Notes: a model not told the origin generated them from the letters alone. Shown: positions 46,140 to 54,131, counted from the first letter of the stretch. The stretch: DNA of 57,463 nt from Acetobacteraceae bacterium (GCA_025354865.1 JANXMB010000114.1:1-57463); one strand, 5' to 3'. Program-made: numbers and translations.

Positions 46140-46456
46140 TTGCTTTTCTTCGCTAGTTTGCGGAAGTAGAATTGCGGTTCGGAATGGTCGCGAACGAAAC
46201 GGCCGAACCATTGGACGATCGCCACGTCGAACGGCGCGGGTTTGCTGGTTCCCGCCTCAATCATGCGTTGGAATTCCGGGGCGGCGGTCGCTGGTGGCGA
46301 ATGCGCGCGGCTCAACGTAGGTCTCGGCAAGCTGATAGCCGCGAGATTGGCAATATCCTCGCCCTACCGCTTCCGATCCGAGATGGAAAGATCGTGCTCG
46401 GCCCGCCGCGCAGTCGAGACGCGCAGATAAAGGGCGACGCGTTGCGGAACGGTCAT
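46140..46456 (-). pseudogene. remnant of a serine recombinase (resolvase/invertase)
   Basis: The minus strand starts at an ATG (46456) with AAGGAGA upstream and reads VALYLRVSTARRAEHDLSIS, the N-terminus of large serine recombinases, then meets an in-frame TAG. Downstream the homology continues in a shifted frame as GYQLAETYVEP and returns to the first frame as PEFQRMIEAGTSKPAPFDVA and FRKLAK, where the catalytic domain ends abruptly 24 bp from the tRNA 3' end. Stop codon, frameshifts and loss of the C-terminus make it non-functional. Just upstream a fragment ending DVFDELFGS (46487-46520) looks like the tail of another lost gene. Confidence 0.8.
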
Positions 46457-46575
46457 GCTGGCGCTCTCCTTATCTCATCGCTATGACCCGAACAGTTCGT
46501 CGAACACATCGCGCAAACACCGGTCGGACGGAACGGTCGATCTCTACGCTGGGACGCGTTCAGCTATATTTTCGG

Positions 46576-46929
46576 TCACGCTTCCCGCTTGCTCCTTGGC
46601 GAAACAGCCAGCCCGAGGAACACGAGAACGGCCTGATTGAGCCGCAGGATATCCTCGTCGTCCAACCGGCCGACGCGCGCGCCGACCTTGGTCTTTGGAA
46701 CCGTGGTGATCTTGTCCACCATCAGGCGAGACGCCCCGCGAAGGCCGTTGCGCTGGTTCGGCTCGACGGCCAAGCGGAACAGTGGCGCTTCGGTCTCGTC
46801 GGTCGTAAAGGCGCAGACCGTTATGGAGTCCGTTGCGTCGAAGCTATCGTCCTGCACGATGACGACGGGGCGCGGCTTGCCCGCATAGTCTTTGCCGCCA
46901 GAGACGGTCCAGATGTCGCCCCGCCTCAT
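46576..46929 (-). CDS. MazF/PemK-like toxin (endoribonuclease)
   Basis: 117 residues of the PemK/MazF fold: MRRGDIWTVSGG, then KPRPVVIVQDDSFDATDSITVC (start of the active site region with Arg and Thr/Ser), LAVEPNQRNGLRGASRLMVDKI and a C-terminal helix. Such toxins cleave mRNA at short sites when the antitoxin is lost. It overlaps the antitoxin stop as ATGA. The C-terminus has an extra VSPRSKREA tail. Confidence 0.9.
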   Translation of the reverse strand: MRRGDIWTVSGGKDYAGKPRPVVIVQDDSFDATDSITVCAFTTDETEAPLFRLAVEPNQRNGLRGASRLMVDKITTVPKTKVGARVGRLDDEDILRLNQAVLVFLGLAVSPRSKREA

Positions 46930-47150
46930 TCATCGTCCCAGTCGGACACCGCGTCGATGAACGCCTGATCTTCGGCCGCGCGATGGCTCGCCGCCACAGC
47001 CAGGGATTGCCGGTGCGCTTCGGAGCGGAAGGCCGGGGAGCGCACGTCGGGCACCCAAACCTGGATCGGGCGCAGACCCTTGGCGCGCAGGCGCTCGCGA
47101 TGTTCCTGGACCTTGACGCGGGATGACTTGGGGCTCGATGCCGAGGCCAT
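46926..47150 (-). CDS. MazE-like antitoxin (DUF3018 family)
   Basis: 74 residues, charged, with a basic N-terminus (SSPKSSRVKVQEHRERLRAKG) followed by LRPIQVWVPDVRSPAF and an acidic C-terminus ending VSDWDDE. This is the DUF3018 MazE-family arrangement: DNA-binding N-terminus, toxin-binding tail. GGAG lies 8 bases before the ATG. It is the first gene of the mazEF-like pair. Confidence 0.88.
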   Translation of the reverse strand: MASASSPKSSRVKVQEHRERLRAKGLRPIQVWVPDVRSPAFRSEAHRQSLAVAASHRAAEDQAFIDAVSDWDDE

Positions 47151-47168
47151 GGCGAATTCTCCGATTGA

Positions 47169-47180
47169 GTTACATGTAAC
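47169..47180. promoter_or_regulatory. candidate autoregulatory operator of the mazEF-like pair
   Basis: A perfect 12-bp palindrome, GTTACATGTAAC, lies 19 bp upstream of the antitoxin ATG, where a toxin-antitoxin complex would bind to repress its own transcription. Confidence 0.55.
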
Positions 47181-47337
47181 CTATCGTCGGGGCGGCCCAG
47201 TGCCCAGCACTTTTCATTGGACAGGGTCATTTCCCCCTTCGGCAAGGAGCCCATTTCCCGAGGCGCAACGCATAGTTATTACTAAGGCTGTGAATCGCGC
47301 CGGCAAAATGCGGTGGACGGCGATACCGATATGGCTT

Positions 47338-48456
47338 TCAAAGCCATGGCTGGGCGTGAATTATGCGCCTCAGTTCGCTCCGAATAGACAAAGTAGAACC
47401 AGCAAGGTCTACAGTCGCAAACGCAATTGAATGTCCTTGGATTGTGGCATGCTCGTAAAGCTGCGAGCCGACTGCCGGATGCAGGAATAAACCTGCCGAG
47501 GTGTCCCACCGCCGATCGCCGCCTTCCTGAGATCGAAGGTAGGCGTACATCTGGTATAGATATCCGCTCTTCAGACCTGCATCACCGAAGCGGCCAACCC
47601 CCAAAATGGACGTGAACTTGGTGTCGATGACGAGCCTTTTGGCAGCGCCCGGCGCGTCGATGACGATGTCGGTCACCATGCGCGGAAGGATTGTGCCAAG
47701 TTGCGGTGACGAGGATGACAACTGCCATTCGAGGGGAATGCTACCACGCACGGACCACCCACGCGGTTCCAGATCGACGCGGGCGAAGCCGAGGATCGCC
47801 TTCTCAAACAACCGACGCACCCATGCCTCTTCCCGATCGGGAGCCACAAGTGGCGTTGCACCCGCATCTTCAGTGGGAAGGGCCAGGTCGAAGGCCAAAC
47901 GAGCAAGGGCAACCATGAATCGGTCGGCAGCGTCGTTTCTTCCGATTTGGTCGGCTGCGAGTTCGGCGCGAGATGGACGCGTTCCCCCGACACCTGCCCG
48001 ACCGAGTGTCGCTGACAGTGCGCGGCATTTGCGAATCAGTTCGTTGTCCCGGACGAGCCGCGCCATTAAATCCAGCGCCGCCCGGACAAGTCTATTACGT
48101 GCCGTGTCAATAGTAAGTTCTTCAAAGCGACAAAAGACCTCTCCTTTGGAAAGGAGCTGTCGCGACTCAGTAATTAGAATATTTATTCGGCCTCGGACGC
48201 GCGTGAGTGCTTTTTCGCGATGACAATAGCCTCTGGTAAAATTGCGACGTAGGCGACGCTCAACGGCATCGGTCAGAAGTCGCGCGATCAATTCTGGAAT
48301 CTCTTCGATGTCTTCTTCAACGATCGCGTCGAAGGCACCCCTGACGCGGGTCAAGTCCGACGCATAGAGCATTAACAGCCAAAGATTCCGAACTGGAATA
48401 CGACCGATCTGCCGATCGCCGGGCGATGAGTTTTTAATGTCTGACGGCGATATCAA
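47338..48456 (-). CDS. McrC-like restriction endonuclease subunit
   Basis: 372 residues. The N-terminus IGRIPVRNLWLLMLYASDL is the McrC family start, and a PD-(D/E)xK nuclease core is seen as Asp263 in VTDIVIDAP followed by Asp278-Thr-Lys280 in LVIDTKFTS. McrC is the nuclease partner of the McrB motor. The start is a TTG that overlaps the mcrB stop as TTGA. AT-richer than its neighbours in parts (for example near 48170-48240), which supports transfer. Confidence 0.88.
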   Translation of the reverse strand: MISPSDIKNSSPGDRQIGRIPVRNLWLLMLYASDLTRVRGAFDAIVEEDIEEIPELIARLLTDAVERRLRRNFTRGYCHREKALTRVRGRINILITESRQLLSKGEVFCRFEELTIDTARNRLVRAALDLMARLVRDNELIRKCRALSATLGRAGVGGTRPSRAELAADQIGRNDAADRFMVALARLAFDLALPTEDAGATPLVAPDREEAWVRRLFEKAILGFARVDLEPRGWSVRGSIPLEWQLSSSSPQLGTILPRMVTDIVIDAPGAAKRLVIDTKFTSILGVGRFGDAGLKSGYLYQMYAYLRSQEGGDRRWDTSAGLFLHPAVGSQLYEHATIQGHSIAFATVDLAGSTLSIRSELRRIIHAQPWL

Positions 48457-50285
48457 TTCAGCCCCGTGAGCAGCTTCGCTCGCGCCGCCTTAGCCGTCTC
48501 CGGCGCGTCATACCAATACTCATCCAACAAAGGGCCGATTTCTGTCTCAACCCGTGCTCGGAACCACGCGCGACCGTCGGCGATCGGAGCGTCTGTGTCC
48601 GGGGTCACGTAAGAATGCCCGATTCGGAACTGAGGACCGAGCGAGATCGCCGCCGAAATTTCGGCATTGAGTACACCAATTCGGTTTTCAATTTCGGTGA
48701 GTAGCGAACTCTCAATCCCCCGGTGTGCGCACCATGCCCGCCAAGGGTTCCCAAATCTGGGCTCGAGATCGATAAAGGCAAAGCGACGCCGCAGTGCCAG
48801 GTCGACAATTGCAAGTGAGCGGTCGGCGACGTTCATAGTCCCGATGACGTATAAATTCGCTGGCACATAGACCCGCTCGCCTGGCTCCTTACGGTAGGCC
48901 AGCTCGATTGCTTCCGACCGTCGGCGCTTCGAAACTTCTAACAGCGTGAGCATCTCGCCAAAAATCTGAGCCGGGTTACCACGGTTAATTTCCTCAATGA
49001 CCAGCACAAATGGCTGATCTGGTTCGCTCTCAGCGGCTTGGATCGCTTGCATCAAGATGCCATCGACGAGTGCGAGGCGTCCGTCGCCAGCAGGCCGCCA
49101 GCCGCGCACAAAATCCTCGTATGCAAGCGACGGGTGGAATTGCACAACGCGAAGTCTCGACCGAGCCGTCTCGCGGTCGTTGGAGCCGGCCAGTGCAAAC
49201 CCGAGGCGTTTCGCTAGCCAGGTCTTCCCCGTGCCGGGTGGGCCCTGGAGAATCAGGTTCATCTTGGAGCGCCAGCGGTCGAGGATTTCCGATAGCTCTG
49301 CGTTTGTTAAAAAACATCCATCGGCAATAATATCTTCAATCGTGTAAGGGGATTCTTCCTCGACAATTTCTTCGTCTTCCGTCGTTACCGGGTTTTCTTG
49401 TGTGTCATCCGGGATGATCGCCGGTTTAGCCCCATATTTCTCCAGCCAATAAGGCTGCGCCAGAAACCACGCGTAGTCCTGTGGCGCACCTCGGAACGTA
49501 AAATCGATCAATCGGCGACTGGCTTCGGCCTCCGGGTCGGCTTCAACGATGGTGGTTCGGTAGGTGTAAAAATACCAGTCGCGCGGTTCCGTTGGTGGGT
49601 CCCAGGCGACTTTCACCGTCCGTCCGTCACCGGCATTATCGAGGACCGTGCCCGTAGCCTTTATTCTCATGACCGATACGGCCTTGCCGCCGACTTCAAA
49701 CGGCACACGCTTTTTGACAAAGCTTGCCTTTATCGCGACCTGGTCTCCGGGTCTTATTCGGCGAACCAGGTCCAAAAATTGGTCTTCGTAACCGTTCTCC
49801 CAGACGCCTTGTTTTAGAAAACGAGGAAGCTGATCGTCGTTCCCATTCCAAACTGAGCCAACGAACCAGTATGACTTTCCCTCCTCCTCGCTGTCTGCCG
49901 GGGCACCGGGGGCGAGCGCATCTTCCTCGGGCACGGGGCTTCCGGGCCGGTTGGCGTCGCGAATCCGAACGTACAGGTCCCAGGTTTCTTCCGGTGAGAG
50001 CTTCGCTTCACGCCCTTCGGGGGTCAGGCTCCACAATCCGCGCCGTACATTTCCAAGAAGGCCGGCTTTCACGAGGTAAAAGCGAGCCCAGTGGACATCG
50101 TTTTCGAATATCGATTGCGTGTTGCTTTGGATAAACCGGGTCAGGTCGTCAGCCGGAACCTCCGCCCTGGATCGGATCCAAGCCGTGGCTTCGGCAGGGC
50201 GCATTGGGTTGGGATCTGCCGAACGGAGCGCATCTAGCAGCAGTGGAAAGTATTTTGTAAATCGGTTGCTTTTCGCTTCGGCCAT
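48453..50285 (-). CDS. McrB-like AAA+ GTPase with Mrr-N winged helix and EVE/PUA-like reader domain
   Basis: 610 residues in three parts. Residues 8-95 resemble the Mrr N-terminal winged helix (KYFPLLLDALRSADPNPMRP, RGLWSLTPEGREAKL). Residues 138-245 resemble an EVE/PUA-type module (SYWFVGSVWNG, FLKQGVWENGYED, RIRPGDQVAIKASFV, VMRIKATGTVLDN, VAWDPP), a fold that binds modified bases. Residues 340-520 are the McrB AAA+ domain with Walker A GPPGTGKT (348-355), Walker B LVIEEINRGN and the McrB signature TMNVADRS (483-490). It should read a base and drive McrC. The start at 50285 was chosen over 50306. Confidence 0.9.
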   Translation of the reverse strand: MAEAKSNRFTKYFPLLLDALRSADPNPMRPAEATAWIRSRAEVPADDLTRFIQSNTQSIFENDVHWARFYLVKAGLLGNVRRGLWSLTPEGREAKLSPEETWDLYVRIRDANRPGSPVPEEDALAPGAPADSEEEGKSYWFVGSVWNGNDDQLPRFLKQGVWENGYEDQFLDLVRRIRPGDQVAIKASFVKKRVPFEVGGKAVSVMRIKATGTVLDNAGDGRTVKVAWDPPTEPRDWYFYTYRTTIVEADPEAEASRRLIDFTFRGAPQDYAWFLAQPYWLEKYGAKPAIIPDDTQENPVTTEDEEIVEEESPYTIEDIIADGCFLTNAELSEILDRWRSKMNLILQGPPGTGKTWLAKRLGFALAGSNDRETARSRLRVVQFHPSLAYEDFVRGWRPAGDGRLALVDGILMQAIQAAESEPDQPFVLVIEEINRGNPAQIFGEMLTLLEVSKRRRSEAIELAYRKEPGERVYVPANLYVIGTMNVADRSLAIVDLALRRRFAFIDLEPRFGNPWRAWCAHRGIESSLLTEIENRIGVLNAEISAAISLGPQFRIGHSYVTPDTDAPIADGRAWFRARVETEIGPLLDEYWYDAPETAKAARAKLLTGLN

Positions 50286-50681
50286 CTTGCACCCATCCCC
50301 CGTCATCGATTCGCCCGGAAGAGCCGGGTCCTGGGCCCAAATCGGCCCGGCCCGCTCGTATCCGTGAAGCCGGGGCTATGGGAACCGGCGCGACTCGGGC
50401 ATCCATGTCGTATTTTGCCAATTCAATCCGAAGATACCCCAGGCTATATGGTCCGGCCAGATGCTCATGCTTCGACTATAGGGCTCTGGCGTAGAGATAG
50501 TGCTCGGCATCGTCTGCCATGGCCCGCCATTTATGCTGGATTTCCAAGGCTTTTCTTAGAAATACGGTGGTCTTTGGTGGAACCGCGCGTCCGGGCCGAG
50601 ATCGCAGCCGAACGGATGGCGTCCTAGCCGACTGCCCTTCGCGCCGTCGGCCCGATCCGCTTCCTGCAAACCAGCAACATA
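50286..50681. other. 396-bp region without a recognised gene
   Basis: Between mcrB and the solute-binding protein gene. Small open frames exist but none has family resemblance. Some frames read like decayed small proteins (for example KALEIQHKWRAMADDAEHYL on the minus strand), which fits the far boundary of the tRNA-associated island. I found no copy of the tRNA 3' end that would mark a second attachment site. Confidence 0.45.
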
Positions 50682-51680
50682 CTAACTGCCGTTCGACGGC
50701 ACCGTATCGAAATACAGGTCCCGCCAACTGTCGGGTTGGTGCTTGATCGCACCGGCCTTGAACATGAACGCGGCGGTTTTGCCGGCGCCCTGCGGTTCTA
50801 GACTGAAGCTCATACCGGGCCCCGACATCATCGCCAGCAGTTCATCCACGGTGAATTTATCGTGCGTCGCGCGCAAATACGTTTCGGCGGCATCGCGCGG
50901 ATTGTCGCGGATCGACATCGTTGTGTCGTGCAACGCGCTCAGGAATGCGGCGACGGTTTTCGGATTGTCGGTGCGAAATTTGGTCGTCGAGGACAGTGCG
51001 CTGACCGAATGCGGCCCGATCGCGTCGAAGCTGCTGGCGACGACATGCACTCCGGCATGGTTCAATTCGAAATATTGGTATGGCAGGGAACTGAAATGCG
51101 ATGCGAAGGCGCCACCGCCCGCGATCAGGCCGGCGGTGGCATCGGGATGGCCGATCGATACGGTGTTGCCATCGAGTTTGCGCGACTCGTTTTCTCCGAA
51201 CGTTTTCGCCGCAAGGATATTCAGCATCATCGCTTGCATCGACACCTTCACCGATGGCAGCGCGATCCGGTCGGCAGGGACATAATCCGCCAGGGTTTTA
51301 ATGCGCGGGTCCGACGTCACCAACAGCAGCGGCATGACATTCATGCCGGACAGGCCGCGGACGGCGCCGGCGCCGCGGGTTTTGTCCCACATGGTAATAA
51401 GGTTGGACATCCCGACTGCCGCGATATCGATCTCCCCTGAAATCAGGCCGTCGTTCAGCACGGCAGGCCCGCCGACCGTAACGAATTCGATCCGCAGGTT
51501 CGCCAACCCGGTTTCGCGGGCGCGAATGCCCACGGTGCCGCGTTCGCGCATCAGCACAAGCTGCATATACGGCAGCCCATTTTGCATGCCGATGCGCAAC
51601 CGATCCGTTTCGGCATGTGCCGTCGGCGTAAGCCAGGTCAGAGAGAGCGCCGCGATGGCGAGGGTTAGCAGGAATTTCAC
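50682..51680 (-). CDS. ABC transporter solute-binding protein, NMT1/TauA/SsuA-like
   Basis: 332 residues. A signal peptide (MKFLLTLAIAALSLTWLTPT, AHA) precedes a periplasmic binding protein type 2 fold with LRIGMQNGLPYMQL and SGEIDIAAVGMSNLITMWD. Such proteins bind taurine, sulfonates, nitrate or pyrimidine precursors. The start is a GTG with GGGAG 6 bases upstream. No permease or ATPase gene is adjacent, so it is an orphan component or belongs to a distant transporter. Confidence 0.85.
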   Translation of the reverse strand: MKFLLTLAIAALSLTWLTPTAHAETDRLRIGMQNGLPYMQLVLMRERGTVGIRARETGLANLRIEFVTVGGPAVLNDGLISGEIDIAAVGMSNLITMWDKTRGAGAVRGLSGMNVMPLLLVTSDPRIKTLADYVPADRIALPSVKVSMQAMMLNILAAKTFGENESRKLDGNTVSIGHPDATAGLIAGGGAFASHFSSLPYQYFELNHAGVHVVASSFDAIGPHSVSALSSTTKFRTDNPKTVAAFLSALHDTTMSIRDNPRDAAETYLRATHDKFTVDELLAMMSGPGMSFSLEPQGAGKTAAFMFKAGAIKHQPDSWRDLYFDTVPSNGS

Positions 51681-51704
51681 GACACGCTCCCGTAGGCTTC
51701 TGGC

Positions 51705-52421
51705 TTATTTCGCCTTCTTCGCCGCATAAGATCCGCCGGCCGCCCGCACTTCTGCCGCGTTCGTTGCTGCGCGCAGCCGAGCGAGGTGTTCTGCCTCCCC
51801 TTCTAGCATGGCTTTGGCGTTGGCCAGAACCTGTTCGGCTTTGTCGGCCGGGAATTTGACCGCGCCGTTTTCGTCCATGTGGATCAGGTCGCCCGGGGCC
51901 ACGTCCATGCCGCCGACGGATACCGGCACGTTGACCGCCTGGACCGCCATTTCGCCATGGCCGGCGGTGACGCCGCCCAGCAGCATCTGGAAATTCAACC
52001 GCCGCACCGCGTCCACGTCGCGGGATGGGCCGTTGGACAGCATGCCGATGCAGCCCACGGCTTTCATCGATGTGACCATGATTTCCCCGGCCAGTCCGGC
52101 CTTGGACATCAATGCGGCGGGCCATTTTTGTTGGATTACCAGGATGGTGGGTTTCTTCATCGCGTCCAGCGCATCGATCACGTCCATGAACGACAGGCGG
52201 CCGGTATAATTTGGGTCGGGCAGCCCGAACACGCAGGTCACGGCATGGCCGACGATGGCGCCCATTTCCGGGTAGATACAACGGATGGATGTGTCGGTGT
52301 ACCAGTTCTCAGTCCAGGGGTTGTAAAGCCCGAGGCAGAGGGGATTTTTCGGATAGGTCGCCACGACGTTGGTGATTGTCGGCGTGTCGATCGTGCGCAA
52401 TTCGGTCAGGACGTCGGTCAT
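51705..52421 (-). CDS. RraA family protein (aldolase-like)
   Basis: 238 residues. Core segments DTPTITNVVATYP, GLAGEIMVTSMKAVGCIG (substrate loop) and SVGGMDVAPGDLIHMDENG with GAVKFPAD are those of RraA-like proteins, a fold shared by 4-hydroxy-4-methyl-2-oxoglutarate/4-carboxy-4-hydroxy-2-oxoadipate aldolases and the RNase E inhibitor RraA. Beside a solute-binding protein a catabolic aldolase is more likely. The start at 52421 has AGGA 9 bases upstream. Confidence 0.84.
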   Translation of the reverse strand: MTDVLTELRTIDTPTITNVVATYPKNPLCLGLYNPWTENWYTDTSIRCIYPEMGAIVGHAVTCVFGLPDPNYTGRLSFMDVIDALDAMKKPTILVIQQKWPAALMSKAGLAGEIMVTSMKAVGCIGMLSNGPSRDVDAVRRLNFQMLLGGVTAGHGEMAVQAVNVPVSVGGMDVAPGDLIHMDENGAVKFPADKAEQVLANAKAMLEGEAEHLARLRAATNAAEVRAAGGSYAAKKAK

Positions 52422-52472
52422 GCGGGTTTTCCTTCCAAGAAGGCCCACACATCCAACGTTCGCGCGCGATCA

Positions 52473-52763
52473 TCAAGCCTCGGCGTATGCGTTCCGGCGT
52501 AAAATTTGCCACCAGGGGGTTGCGATCCCGGTTTCCGCGAAGCCGATCAGGGCGGAGAAATAGGGGATCAGCATGGGGTCGGGCGGATGACCGGCGACAT
52601 TGCGGTAGTTGTCGGCCAGGGCGTGCGCCTGTTTGCCACGGAGATCGCCCAGTGTCGCGACGCCCATCCGGTGTAGGTCGGCTTCCATGTTGGGCCAGAG
52701 CCCGCGCAACGGGGCCAATTGGGCGCGCAATTGTAGGATGGGTGCAGGCGTTCGATCGATCAT
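52473..52763 (-). CDS. helix-hairpin-helix protein, Cdd1/TfoX-C-like
   Basis: 96 residues. The central segment RGLWPNMEADLHRMGVATLGDLRGKQ matches the helix-hairpin-helix core of Cdd1-type 'pathogenicity locus' proteins, in which PG..A.DL...G....LRG is conserved; the rest is helical. The canonical PGVG is replaced by RGLWP here, so DNA binding is uncertain. The start at 52763 follows MIDRTPAP; the earlier TTG at 52805 is not needed. Confidence 0.72.
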   Translation of the reverse strand: MIDRTPAPILQLRAQLAPLRGLWPNMEADLHRMGVATLGDLRGKQAHALADNYRNVAGHPPDPMLIPYFSALIGFAETGIATPWWQILRRNAYAEA

Positions 52764-52886
52764 GACGACAGTGTAGGCTGGCGGCGAAATTCCTGACAAG
52801 TGCAATATTCATCCGGATGACAGGGGCATGGCGGCGGGCCGGCCGGACATGCTACGCAGGCCCGATTTTGCGATCGAAGGACGCCC

Positions 52887-53786
52887 ATGGCCGGCACACC
52901 GACATTTGCCACTCCGCCCGGATTTTTCGGGCTTACCCGGTCCGACCGCGATGCAGCTTTTGCCGTGGCCGGGGTGCCGCTGGATATCGGCACCACCAAC
53001 CGCACCGGAACCCGCGAAGGCCCCGCCGCGATCCGCCGCGCCAGCCGGATGCTGCTGGATGGGGCGCATCCTGGATTCTGGACCGATCCCGCGACCTACG
53101 ACATATCCGATATCGGCGATTTCGCCATTGCGCTGGGCGATATTGCCGGGTCGTTGCAAGCGATACAACAACAGGCGGCGGGGCTGCGGCATTTATTGTG
53201 TCTCGGCGGCGAACACGGCATCTCCCTCCCGCTCCTGCGCGCCCTCGCCGGTCGGATTGGCAAGGGCTTGGCGCTGGTGCATTTCGACGCCCATGTCGAT
53301 ACTTGGCCCGACAATTTCGGCCAGATTTACGGCCATGGTTCGGTCTTTTTCCACGCCATAAACGAGGGATTGATCGATCCAAGACGCATGATTCAGATCG
53401 GCATTCGTTCCCCCGTGCAGCGGGACGTCTGGGATTGGACGACGGGGCAGGGGGTCACGATTTTGTCGGGCCTGGATGTTCAGGAAATGGGTCCCACCGC
53501 CGTTGCCGATCGCATACGATCGGTGGTCGGTACCGCGCCAGCTTATTTCAGCTTCGATATCGACGCCCTCGACCCCGCATTTGCGCCGGGCACCGGCACG
53601 CCGGAAATTGGCGGTCTCGCCAGTTGGCAGGCGCAGGCGATCGTCCGTCGCCTCGGCGGCATCGATTTCCGGGGGATGGACGTGGTAGAGGTCGCACCGG
53701 CCTACGATGTGTCGGAAATCACCTCCCTGGCGGCTGCGACGATCGTGTGGGAATATCTTGCGTTATTGCATAGCAGAATTGCTTGA
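52887..53786 (+). CDS. arginase/agmatinase family ureohydrolase
   Basis: 299 residues. The binuclear-manganese motifs are GGEHGIS (His), HFDAHVDTW (Asp/His/Asp) and SFDIDALDPAFAPGTGTPEIGG (two Asp). Family members split arginine to ornithine plus urea, or agmatine to putrescine plus urea. The GGEHG form, with Glu in place of Asp of GGDHS, is seen in agmatinase-like relatives. GAAGG lies 6 bases before the ATG. It sits just ahead of ornithine decarboxylase, so the genes may form a polyamine set. Confidence 0.88.
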   Translation: MAGTPTFATPPGFFGLTRSDRDAAFAVAGVPLDIGTTNRTGTREGPAAIRRASRMLLDGAHPGFWTDPATYDISDIGDFAIALGDIAGSLQAIQQQAAGLRHLLCLGGEHGISLPLLRALAGRIGKGLALVHFDAHVDTWPDNFGQIYGHGSVFFHAINEGLIDPRRMIQIGIRSPVQRDVWDWTTGQGVTILSGLDVQEMGPTAVADRIRSVVGTAPAYFSFDIDALDPAFAPGTGTPEIGGLASWQAQAIVRRLGGIDFRGMDVVEVAPAYDVSEITSLAAATIVWEYLALLHSRIA

Positions 53787-53974
53787 AACGCATTTCATCT
53801 GAAAGCCCCGTGCCCCTATAAGCTTCGTCCCGCCTCCGCCCCCCTCTGGGTTCGGCCAAGCGGTTTCGACGACGCCCGCACGTGCCGCGAGTCCCGCAGG
53901 GGACACAGTAACGACGTAAGCGTCCTTTTCGGTCTGTCCGGTCCAGTTGGCCGGGGTTCGTTAGGGAACTGCCT

Positions 53975-54022
53975 ATGTGTGCTGATCTGTTCGTGGCGCC
54001 GCGAAGTACGCGCATCGCCTAA
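53975..54022 (+). CDS. 15-residue leader peptide upstream of ornithine decarboxylase
   Basis: ATG to TAA gives MCADLFVAPRSTRIA. AGGGA lies 7 bases before the ATG, a good ribosome binding site. The stop codon is one base ahead of a hairpin. Arrest peptides for ornithine and arginine control in other bacteria are of similar position, though longer in enterobacteria (SpeFL). The peptide has three basic or polar residues in APRSTR. Its role is inferred from layout. Confidence 0.5.
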   Translation: MCADLFVAPRSTRIA

Positions 54023-54023
54023 T

Positions 54024-54062
54024 CCTGCCGAGGGGCGCCCCGCGTCCTCGTGCCGGATTTTT
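54024..54062 (+). terminator. attenuator hairpin with U-run in the ornithine decarboxylase leader
   Basis: CCTGCCGAGG and CCTCGTGCCGG pair (5 bp, a bulge, 2 bp, a mismatch, 2 bp) around a GC-rich loop and are followed by ATTTTT (54057-54062). This is an intrinsic-terminator shape inside the leader, between the upstream ORF stop (54022) and the decarboxylase start (54132). Confidence 0.55.
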
Positions 54063-54131
54063 CTCGATCTCCCTGGTTCCGCATGCGTGCCGCTACAGGC
54101 GCGCGTGCCGGTTTTCGCGAGGATTGTTGCG

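Larger units (their letters stand above)
53817..54131 (+). promoter_or_regulatory. ornithine decarboxylase leader (speF-type leader RNA candidate)
   Basis: A 5' leader of about 300 nt starting with a TATAAG -10 (53817-53822). Paired segments are visible: GTCCC / GGGAC (around 53891-53904) and GGACA / TGTCC (53901-53941), then a 15-codon upstream ORF, a hairpin with a U-run, and the start of the decarboxylase. In alphaproteobacteria the gene speF carries a conserved structured leader (speF motif) in this position, and part of the sequence resembles what I recall of it. A covariance search would settle the match. Confidence 0.6.

Noticed and set aside
46046-46330. Open frames over tRNA-Ser giving RQGFEPWVR-type peptides
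   Set aside because: This is a frequent false translation of tRNA T-arm sequence. Only the segment with PEFQRMIE is meaningful, as recombinase remnant.
50286-50681. Second attachment site copying the tRNA-Ser 3' end
   Set aside because: No stretch matching the T-arm and acceptor end of the tRNA was found in this region by eye.
50476-50727. An 83-codon minus-strand frame ending in a helical segment
   Set aside because: It overlaps the end of the solute-binding protein gene, has no family and an arginine-rich artificial look; treated as non-coding or decayed.
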